DNA of 40,398 nucleotides, taken from an uncultured Ruminococcus sp. (GTDB lineage Bacteria; Bacillota; Clostridia; Oscillospirales; Acutalibacteraceae). Within the stretch, counting starts at the first letter, position 1, and each line of letters opens with the position of its first letter. Under the pieces are notes generated by a model. It saw nothing but the letters and a program-made list of their open reading frames with translations. It searched no databases and was not told the origin of the DNA. Position numbers and translations under genes: made by a program. The DNA is taken from the NCBI GenBank assembly GCA_902763365.1, contig CACWRT010000010.1, positions 1 to 40,398 of the forward strand, written 5' to 3'. Of this stretch, positions 8,900 to 15,311 are shown piece by piece.

Positions 8900-9760
8900 T
8901 TAGTTTTTGTCAAAGTATTTTGCTAACTCTCCAAGATCCTCTTCACTGTAAAACTCTATTTCAAGTATACCGCTTGTGCCGTCCTTAGCGTTTCTGACCT
9001 TAACTTTTCTGTTGAGATGTTCGTTTAGTGCTATTTCTACTTCATCATAGAATGAATTTCTGCTGTGTGTCGGGACTGAGCTTTGCTGTTTCTGCTCCTT
9101 TGCCTTTTTGGCAAACTTTTCGATATCTCTTACAGTAAGATCGTTTTTTACTATTAGCCCGGCTGTTTCTATCAGCTGAGCTTCATCTTCAAACGCAAGC
9201 AGTGCCCGCGCATGACCTGAGGAAATTTCTCCGTTCTTTACCATGTCAAGAACTTCCTGAGGAAGCTTCAGAAGCCGCATAGCATTTGTTATTACAGGTC
9301 TGCTTTTGCCTACTGACTTTGATATTTCATCCTGTGTCAGTCCGTACTCTTCGGACAAGGTCTTATAACCCAGTGCTTCTTCAACAGGATTAAGGTTTTC
9401 TCTTTGCAGATTCTCGATCATGGATATCTGCATCATTTCCGAGTCGCTCATCTCTCTTATGACTACAGGCACTTCCATTATACCTGCCATGCGGCTCGCT
9501 CTCCATCTTCTCTCTCCCGCTACAAGCTGATAACCGCCGTCGGGCAGCGGTCTTACCAGCAGCGGCTGAAGCACTCCATGCTGCGCTATGGAGTCTGCTA
9601 ATTCTCTTAGTGACTCTTCATCAAAATCGTGTCTTGGCTGATTTCTGTTAGGCTCAATATCCCCTACATTCAGAGTAACTGCTCCGCCTGCGTCTTCCGT
9701 TTCATTCTCCATAAAAATCAGATCAAGACCCTTTCCGAGTCCCCCTCTTTTTGCTGCCAT
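8900..9760 (-). CDS. parB: Chromosome-partitioning protein ParB (Spo0J)
   Basis: This is a CTP-dependent DNA clamp that loads at parS and organises the origin region with ParA and SMC. The 286 residues have the usual layout: a flexible N-terminus, the CTPase fold with HGVLQPLLVR (61-70), GERRWRA (82-88) and ENLQRE (116-121), a helix-turn-helix around 140-190, and a C-terminal dimer domain. At the positions that separate ParB from Noc binding it has R154 (GKSRP) and G182 (SSGHARA), the ParB/parS-type residues. The ATG follows GGAGG. Two parS-like palindromes lie in the window (10849 and 19521). A 269-bp repeat island separates it from parA. The next gene downstream starts 21 bases on. Confidence 0.96.
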   Translation of the reverse strand: MAAKRGGLGKGLDLIFMENETEDAGGAVTLNVGDIEPNRNQPRHDFDEESLRELADSIAQHGVLQPLLVRPLPDGGYQLVAGERRWRASRMAGIMEVPVVIREMSDSEMMQISMIENLQRENLNPVEEALGYKTLSEEYGLTQDEISKSVGKSRPVITNAMRLLKLPQEVLDMVKNGEISSGHARALLAFEDEAQLIETAGLIVKNDLTVRDIEKFAKKAKEQKQQSSVPTHSRNSFYDEVEIALNEHLNRKVKVRNAKDGTSGILEIEFYSEEDLGELAKYFDKN

Positions 9761-10029
9761 TTCTATCCTCCTATGTGTGTTATATCTTTCTCATATCCTT
9801 CGGAGGGGACTGCGTCCCCTTAAAACCCTTTGAGGGCTCCGCCCTCTACCCGCCGGGGCTTCTCGCCCCGGACCTCGCAAGGGGCTAGCCCCTTGACCCG
9901 CAGAATTTTCTATTTTTTAGAATATATAAGATAAAATTCGTTTTTTTAGGAAAGGGGTCTGGGGGAGAACCCTTTGTTTTCAAACAAAGGGTTTCCCCCA
10001 GGATAGCTACTCCCGGCAAAATCAACTGC
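9761..10029. repeat. Palindrome-ladder repeat island between parA and parB
   Basis: This is a series of short GC palindromes in a row: GGGGACTGCGTCCCC, GAGGGCTCCGCCCTC, GGGGCTTCTCGCCCC and AAGGGGCTAGCCCCTT. After an AT-rich stretch (9905-9945) comes a longer hairpin in which AACCCTTTG pairs with CAAAGGGTT (about 9969-9992) inside an outer GGGGGA/TCCCCC pair. It resembles the island at 17338-17470 and is typical of dispersed clostridial intergenic repeats. The small open frames here are by-products of the repeat. Confidence 0.7.
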
Positions 10030-10797
10030 TTATCCGGCATTATTGGATACAAGATATTCGGCAAGCTCCATGTATGCTGCGCTGCCTTTGCTACTTTTAT
10101 CAAAGTACATTATCGGCATTCCAAAACTCGGTGCTTCCGATAGCCTTACTCCTCTGGGTATGACTACAGGAAATACTTTTCTCGGGAAGAATTTCTTTAC
10201 TTCCTGTACTACCTGCTGCGTCAGATTCAGTCTTCCGTCATACATGGTAAGAAGTACGCCTTCTATATCAAGATAGTTATTGAATCTTCTCTTTACTATT
10301 CTTACACTGTTCATGAGCTGGGACAAGCCCTCCAGTGCATAATATTCGGGCTGTATCGGTACAAGTATCGTATTTGCCGCACACAATGCGTTCGTTGTTA
10401 TAAGTCCCAGCGACGGCGGACAATCTATGAATATAAAATCATAATCCTCTTTTACAAGCACAAGAGAGTTCTTTAGTCTGGATTCCCTTTTTTCTATATC
10501 TGCAAGCTGTATGTCTGCTGCCGCAAGTTCTATGCTTGAGGGGATTATATCAAGATTATCGTACTCTGTTTTAAGTATAGCGTCCTTCGCCTTGATTCCC
10601 TCTATAAGGATATCGTAAGACGAATATTTTATCTGTCTTTTATCTATACCTACTCCGCTTGTTGCATTTCCCTGAGGATCCACATCTACCAGAAGACATT
10701 TCTTTCCTTTTTTTCCTATACCTGCGCTTACATTTACTGCGGTAGTTGTTTTACCAACGCCGCCCTTCTGATTTGTTACTGCAATTATTTTTCCCAT
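10030..10797 (-). CDS. parA: Chromosome-partitioning ATPase ParA (Soj)
   Basis: This deviant-Walker ATPase binds DNA non-specifically and works with ParB; in B. subtilis it also regulates DnaA. At 255 residues it has typical Soj length. KGGVGKTT at 11-18 is the deviant Walker A with signature lysine K11 and K16, DVDPQGNAT is the A' motif and FIFIDCPPSLG is Walker B. The ATG follows GGAGG. A parS-like site lies in its leader, so binding and spreading of ParB would cover the promoter. A repeat island separates it from parB, so co-transcription is plausible but not certain. Confidence 0.97.
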   Translation of the reverse strand: MGKIIAVTNQKGGVGKTTTAVNVSAGIGKKGKKCLLVDVDPQGNATSGVGIDKRQIKYSSYDILIEGIKAKDAILKTEYDNLDIIPSSIELAAADIQLADIEKRESRLKNSLVLVKEDYDFIFIDCPPSLGLITTNALCAANTILVPIQPEYYALEGLSQLMNSVRIVKRRFNNYLDIEGVLLTMYDGRLNLTQQVVQEVKKFFPRKVFPVVIPRGVRLSEAPSFGMPIMYFDKSSKGSAAYMELAEYLVSNNAG

Positions 10798-10848
10798 TTA
10801 TTATTCCTCCCATATGAAGGTTTTCTTATCCCTTTTGATGAACGTAAA

Positions 10849-10864
10849 TGTTTCACATGAAACA
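10849..10864. promoter_or_regulatory. parS: parS-like ParB-binding site
   Basis: TGTTTCACATGAAACA is a perfect 16-bp palindrome that differs from the parS consensus TGTTTCACGTGAAACA only at the central G, read as A. It lies 52 bases upstream of the parA start codon, just downstream of a TATAAT on the parA strand (10888-10883). Confidence 0.85.
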
Positions 10865-10882
10865 TTTTTTCATCCGTGTTCT

Positions 10883-10888
10883 ATTATA
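10883..10888 (-). promoter_or_regulatory. Probable -10 element of the parA promoter
   Basis: On the minus strand TTGTTATAAT lies 86 bases before the parA start, with only a weak -35 (TTTAAA) 17 bases further up. The transcript would start just before the parS-like palindrome, placing that palindrome in the leader. Confidence 0.4.
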
Positions 10889-11018
10889 ACAAATTTATAA
10901 CAATATTTAAATAGTATATTTCAATTAATTTAAATTTTTATCATTTTTTAAAAACCGATTCTATATTTTTACCGTTATAATATACAGAAGGGTCAACTTC
11001 TGACAAAGGAGGCTGAAA

Positions 11019-11564
11019 ATGAAACAAAAAAAATCTCTTTCAAAAAGGCTCAGAGCTAAAGATGAAACAGCGCTTGAAGATATTATGTCACAGTACACAA
11101 GACTTGTTACTTCCGTGATCTACAATATCGGAAAGAATATACTAAGCCGTGAGGACATAGAGGAAACTGCAATGGATACCTTTATCACACTATGGAAAAA
11201 TGCAGACAAGGTCAATGATGAAACATTACAGGGTTATATCTGCTGCATTGCAAAAACGAAAACCTTTGATAAAATAGACAAGCTGAAAAGAACATATCTT
11301 AATTGTTCAGAAGAAGATATAGAGGATCCTTTTACACTTGAACCTATGATCGAAGACAAAATAACTGCGGAAATTATCGGTAATATTATAGAAGCTATGC
11401 CGCAGCCCGACAAAGAAATTGTAATAAGATATTATTATTATCATCAGACAACAGCAGATATTTCTTTGTTAATGGATATCAACAGGCAGACCGTAAAGAC
11501 AAAGCTTGCCAAAGCAAGGAAAACAATCAGAAACGATCTTATGAAAAGAGGTTATGACTTATGA
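11019..11564 (+). CDS. ECF-type RNA polymerase sigma factor
   Basis: This sigma-70 family protein of 181 residues has only regions 2 and 4, the ECF layout. Region 2 covers about 20-90 (REDIEETAMDTFITLWKNAD is the typical 2.2 helix). Region 4 covers about 125-175, with helix-turn-helix TADISLLMDINRQTVKTKLAKA. The start follows AAAGGAGG (11005-11012) at six bases. The next gene overlaps its stop by four bases (ATGA), so the two are translationally coupled. It reads away from parA. A TATAAT lies upstream at about 10976, without a convincing -35. Targets are unknown; its own operon is the usual guess. Confidence 0.9.
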   Translation: MKQKKSLSKRLRAKDETALEDIMSQYTRLVTSVIYNIGKNILSREDIEETAMDTFITLWKNADKVNDETLQGYICCIAKTKTFDKIDKLKRTYLNCSEEDIEDPFTLEPMIEDKITAEIIGNIIEAMPQPDKEIVIRYYYYHQTTADISLLMDINRQTVKTKLAKARKTIRNDLMKRGYDL

Positions 11565-12940
11565 AGAAAAACATTTTCGACAGCAAATATTTTTTCATTC
11601 CGTCAGTCAACGATATCGACATGGCAACAATATATAATGACAATGGTACTGATGAAGAACATATAAAAAATATGGTTCTGAGTGAGATAAGAAAAACACA
11701 TTATATCAGATCAAAAAAACGCAGGATTGCTGTAACACTGATTGCAGCAGCACTTAGCGTATCTATTCTTGCAACAGGAGCATTTGCAGCAATAGACAGA
11801 TTCGGTACGGCTTTCGGAGACATTACAAGGGGAAATTCAGATTCCGTAAAAGTATCGGATGAAAAAGAGTATAGTATAAACAGCATCGGAAATGACCTGG
11901 ATATTGATGTTCTGGGAATAACGGGTGATGATAATACAGCATATATTTCCCTTGAACTCAGAAAAAAGGATGGCAGCAATATTGTAGAAGATGACAGCAG
12001 TTTTATAGGCTACAATTTTTCGTCCGGAAACGAATTCAATTCACCTGTTGCAGATGAGGATTCCATATATATTTCAGTTAATGATGTAAAATATCAGCAA
12101 GTAGGTAATAATTCAAAATATGCTCAATCAGGATACGGAAGCTGGAAATACATTTCTTACAATAAAATATTTTCTGAAGATCCCGGAAAATCTATTGCAG
12201 ACTCTCAGGAAAATCTAAGCGAACACAAAGCTGTGAAGACTGTTCCGTCCGACAACGGTAAAGCGCTGAAAATGTTCATAAAATATATAATAAGCAGCGA
12301 TACACCAAAAGAAAAAACAATGAATATTATCTGCCGTGGAATAACCGAATATCATTATGGCAGAAAGCTTAAAACATATGCAAAGGATTATCAGGGAGAT
12401 ATCTACAATGATGTTTTAAATGAATTCAACTACAACTCGATCTACGGAGAGGTTGTTGACGAAGCTGACGGGAGCAAGAGTTTTGTTGAAATAACAAACA
12501 AGAAGCTTGACATTAATTTTGATATTTCCCTGAAGCTGAATTATGACGGCACAGGTAAAAATGTAAAACTCAGCAGCGCTGATGCACAAAAACTTTTTGG
12601 AGATAAGAATATGAGCAATGCCGAGATCAATATATCATCATTCGGTATTGACATATCTTCCGACAAAGGTTCAGTTAACGGAATACAAGAAATAGACTTT
12701 TATGACACCGATAAAAACAGGATAATCATGAAAGACGGAAGAGAATACGGAATGATTCAGATAATAGAAACCGGTACAGACGATTCGGAATTCATCAACA
12801 CAGAATACTGTGAGCTATGGGAATTTAATGCTCCGGGAAACGATTATTTTGAAAATTTCAAAAATGCCGATATACTCTTACTTAATACGGATGAGATAGA
12901 CAGAGTAATAATAAACGGCGTAACAATACCGATCAGATAA
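11561..12940 (+). CDS. Membrane protein, probable anti-sigma factor (DUF4179-like)
   Basis: The 459 residues comprise a cytoplasmic N-terminus of about 54 residues, one membrane segment at 55-77 (IAVTLIAAALSVSILATGAF) and a large extracellular region of about 380 residues, rich in Ser, Asn and Asp. This matches the DUF4179-type partners of ECF sigma factors in Firmicutes, in which the short N-terminal part binds the sigma factor and the outer part senses a signal. No zinc-binding HxxxCxxC motif is present. It overlaps the sigma gene by ATGA. A hairpin follows at 12968. The anti-sigma role is inferred from context and topology; what it senses cannot be read from the sequence. Confidence 0.75.
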   Translation: MKKNIFDSKYFFIPSVNDIDMATIYNDNGTDEEHIKNMVLSEIRKTHYIRSKKRRIAVTLIAAALSVSILATGAFAAIDRFGTAFGDITRGNSDSVKVSDEKEYSINSIGNDLDIDVLGITGDDNTAYISLELRKKDGSNIVEDDSSFIGYNFSSGNEFNSPVADEDSIYISVNDVKYQQVGNNSKYAQSGYGSWKYISYNKIFSEDPGKSIADSQENLSEHKAVKTVPSDNGKALKMFIKYIISSDTPKEKTMNIICRGITEYHYGRKLKTYAKDYQGDIYNDVLNEFNYNSIYGEVVDEADGSKSFVEITNKKLDINFDISLKLNYDGTGKNVKLSSADAQKLFGDKNMSNAEINISSFGIDISSDKGSVNGIQEIDFYDTDKNRIIMKDGREYGMIQIIETGTDDSEFINTEYCELWEFNAPGNDYFENFKNADILLLNTDEIDRVIINGVTIPIR

Positions 12941-12967
12941 TAACTAAAATCCTCAAAAAATATAAAA

Positions 12968-13008
12968 ATCAACTGCCGAAACGAATTAATTACGCTTCGG
13001 CAGTTGAT
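12968..13008. terminator. Terminator after the sigma/anti-sigma operon
   Basis: ATCAACTGCCGAA (12968-12980) pairs perfectly with 12996-13008 across a 15-base loop. The following CTATGTTTT is only a weak T-run, but the stem is long and the position, 27 bases after the stop, is right. Confidence 0.75.
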
Positions 13009-13159
13009 CTATGTTTTGGGAAAATAGTAATATTATTCTTTTTAAATTTCTAAACCGTAAACCCGGCTTCGTTTGCTAAGCTGACAGTAATTGATTTGTT
13101 ACTCTAAAAAGCATCAATAACTAACATAATAGTATCAGCCGATCATAAATTAATAACCG

Positions 13160-13272
13160 CGATAAATAAATGTCGCAGCGACGAGCCCGGAGCGGATGCG
13201 CAGCGGAGCGAACCCCGCGTTATGGATCCAGCGTCACGCTGGCGCGTTATGGGTCCGGCGGCTCGCCGGTTA
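13160..13272 (+). repeat. Dispersed repeat family B, one copy
   Basis: In order it holds GTCGCAGCGAC, GAGCCCGGAGCGGATGCGCA, GCGGAGCGA, CCCCGCGTTATGGATCC, the palindrome CCAGCGTCACGCTGG, GCGTTATGGGTCC and the palindrome CCGGCGGCTCGCCGG. The reverse complement of the same order occurs twice at 19252-19503, and its tail is at 1-64. The preceding part of this 329-bp gap (13009-13159) is AT-rich with nothing recognised. The copy abuts the noc stop codon. Confidence 0.75.
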
Positions 13273-14079
13273 GGCTGATTTTTGTTTGGGGATGCGGATG
13301 ACATATTCTATGAAATCGTCTGTTTCATTTCTTGAGGAGAATGCTTCTATACCGATGGAACGAATAGTGTCCGCCGCTTTTCTTACTGTGTTTTCGAGTA
13401 TTTTTATATCTTTGATTATAAGGGTTGTTTTCTGATTGCCTTTTGTTTCTTCTTCATTTTCTTCAAGGACAGAATCTATGTATCTGTCCGATTGCGTTAC
13501 ATTCAGACCCTTGGATATTATTTCGCTGAGCACCATTTTTCTCTGCACTGTATCCTCTATTCTCAGCAGGGCTTTTGCGTGTCTTTCTGTAAGTCTGTAT
13601 CTTGTTATTATATCCTTTTCTTCATCTGTAAAATTCATCAGCTTTAATTTATCCGTTATTTCCGACTGCTTTATTCCCAGTCTTTTTGCGACATCAAAGC
13701 GGGACATATTATAGTTTTTCATCAGTCGTTCAATGCCCTCCGCTTCCTCAAAGCAGTTCATATCGCATTTCTGGATATTTTCAATAAGGGAATACATATC
13801 TGCCTGATCATCACTGCATCTGAGTATGATACAAGGTACTTTTCTGTTTCCGCACATAGCTGCCGCTCTTAAACGTCTTTCACCTGCTACAAGCTCATAT
13901 TCCCCGTCGTCGCTCTTTCTGACGATAATAGGCTGGAGAACTCCGTTTGTTCTGATACTCTGAGCAAGCTCTTTCATTTCACGGGCTGAAAAAATCTTTC
14001 TTGACTGTACACGGCACGGTTTTATACTTATTATTGGTATGTCGTGTATTTTCTTTTCATTACCGATATTGAACAGCAC
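13270..14079 (-). CDS. noc: Noc-like ParB paralog (nucleoid occlusion protein)
   Basis: This ParB-family CTPase of 269 residues sits in the Bacillus noc position, next to rsmG-mnmG. It has GERRLRA (67-73), ENIQK (100-104) and a helix-turn-helix around 130-170. At the residues that switch DNA specificity it carries Q138 (GIKQS), K144 and R166 (LTERHAKA), the Noc set rather than the ParB set, and it ends in YVIRIPK like B. subtilis Noc. The family binds its own site, spreads and blocks division over the nucleoid, tethered to the membrane by an N-terminal amphipathic helix. The GTG at 14079 is chosen because AAGGGAG lies eight bases upstream; it gives an N-terminus MLFNIGNEKK. ATGs at 14097 and 14145 are less likely. 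No perfect Noc-binding site was seen nearby. Confidence 0.85.
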   Translation of the reverse strand: MLFNIGNEKKIHDIPIISIKPCRVQSRKIFSAREMKELAQSIRTNGVLQPIIVRKSDDGEYELVAGERRLRAAAMCGNRKVPCIILRCSDDQADMYSLIENIQKCDMNCFEEAEGIERLMKNYNMSRFDVAKRLGIKQSEITDKLKLMNFTDEEKDIITRYRLTERHAKALLRIEDTVQRKMVLSEIISKGLNVTQSDRYIDSVLEENEEETKGNQKTTLIIKDIKILENTVRKAADTIRSIGIEAFSSRNETDDFIEYVIRIPKQKSA

Positions 14080-14145
14080 AGCCGTCACTCCCTTCATACA
14101 TAAATGATACCATACGAATAATATAATATTTGTCATTTCATGCAA

Positions 14146-14603
14146 TTATAAACAAAATATAAGATTTTCAACTTTTTAACAATGCTAAACTATATTCAGT
14201 GTGATGTGTGAAAATGAAGTTTAAAATTAACAACAGTTTATTGTCATTTTGAAGCGCCATCAAGAGATATTTTTTGATTTGTATAATTACTTAGAGGTTT
14301 CCTGTATGTGTTTGAAATGTCATGAGGATAATTTTAAAAAATCAATTACATTAAAATTCAGGATTTAATATAATATCTTTTGTGACCAACTCCTCCAAGT
14401 TTTCAACATTTTTCAAACAGGGTGTGGAAAAATTAAAAGCTTGTGCGTTTTTATCAGAAATAGCTAAAAAAGTCTTTATTTAAGCGGATTTCAAAGTATC
14501 TAAATAAAAAGAATAAAACCATAAAAAATGAAGTTTTCAACATCCGATTTTTGAAATGTTGAAAACTTCAGCTGTTTTTTCCACAAATTCAACATTAATG
14601 TTT
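14146..14603. other. Non-coding block between noc and rsmG with DnaA-box-like 9-mers
   Basis: This AT-rich stretch of 458 bases has no coding frame. It contains TTTTCAACA at 14400-14408 and 14534-14542, its complement TGTTGAAAA at 14557-14565, TTTTCCACA at 14577-14585 and its complement TGTGGAAAA at 14423-14431. Near matches are at 14165-14173 (TTTTCAACT) and 14173-14181 (TTTTTAACA). TTTTCCACA is one base from the classical DnaA box TTATCCACA, and TTTTCAACA also occurs in the dnaA promoter and the dnaA-dnaN gap. DnaA binding here is inference. Confidence 0.55.
14529..14570 (-). terminator. Terminator of mnmG-rsmG whose arms are DnaA-box-like
   Basis: TGAAGTTTTCAACAT (14529-14543) pairs perfectly over 15 bases with 14556-14570 around a 12-base loop. 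On the rsmG strand it is followed at once by TTTTTTATGG, a proper terminator tail, 34 bases after the rsmG stop. Each arm contains a full TTTTCAACA 9-mer, one per strand. Confidence 0.8.
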
Positions 14604-15311
14604 TCAAAGTGGATTTTTACTTATTTTTGTACCTCTTCTGGGGTATTTTAACGGTGTATTTGCAATCTTTTTTACGGAAATTATGATTCTTTTACTGTTA
14701 TCGGGAAGATCAGTCCTGTATAACTTTTCAACTTTTCCGCCTAAAATGTTGAAAGCATTTTCGGACGCATCAACTTCATTTTCACCGTCAGGACCTTTCA
14801 TTGAAACAAAACTTCCGCCCACCTTTACAAACGGCAAACAGTATTCGCAGAGTGCGGGAAGATTAGCTACAGCCCTGGAAACGGCAATATCATATTTCTC
14901 CCTATACGATTCATCACGCCCCAGTTCTTCTGCGCGGCCGTGAACAAGAGAACCGTTAAGTTCCAGCTTTTTACATACCTCATCAAGGAATATAAGTCTT
15001 TTATTAAGACTGTCAAGAAGCGTAAGTTCAATTTCGGGCTGCATTATTTTCAGAGGTATTCCCGGAAAACCTGCTCCTGTTCCGATATCAATTACTTTTG
15101 AATTATTCTCAAATTTTATATATTTAAGCAATGATATACTGTCTATAAAATGCTTTACTGCGATACCCTCATCATCAGTTATGGCAGTAAGATTCATTTT
15201 TTCATTCCATTCCTTTAACAGTTTTGCATATTCTTCAAATTTTTCAAGTTTGGTATTTGTAATTATTATATTATTTTCATCACACCAGTTTTTGATTATA
15301 TCATTTATCAT
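14604..15311 (-). CDS. rsmG: 16S rRNA (guanine-N7) methyltransferase RsmG
   Basis: This SAM-dependent enzyme methylates G527 (E. coli numbering) of 16S rRNA. It has 235 residues from the chosen start, the usual length. The SAM motif VIDIGTGAGFPGIPL follows the typical N-terminal KLLKEWNEKMNLTAITD, and later SRAVANLPALCEYCLPFVK is also characteristic. The ATG at 15311 follows AAAGGAAAAG at good distance and overlaps the last 11 bases of mnmG; the frame extends upstream to 15359 without a ribosome site. Translation is probably coupled to mnmG. The C-terminus is a basic tail. A terminator follows at 14570-14529. Confidence 0.96.
   Translation of the reverse strand: MINDIIKNWCDENNIIITNTKLEKFEEYAKLLKEWNEKMNLTAITDDEGIAVKHFIDSISLLKYIKFENNSKVIDIGTGAGFPGIPLKIMQPEIELTLLDSLNKRLIFLDEVCKKLELNGSLVHGRAEELGRDESYREKYDIAVSRAVANLPALCEYCLPFVKVGGSFVSMKGPDGENEVDASENAFNILGGKVEKLYRTDLPDNSKRIIISVKKIANTPLKYPRRGTKISKNPL

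Noticed and set aside
9885-10103. Open frame of 72 codons overlapping the parA end
   Set aside because: It lies mostly in the palindromic repeat island and encodes repeat-type composition; it has no ribosome site.
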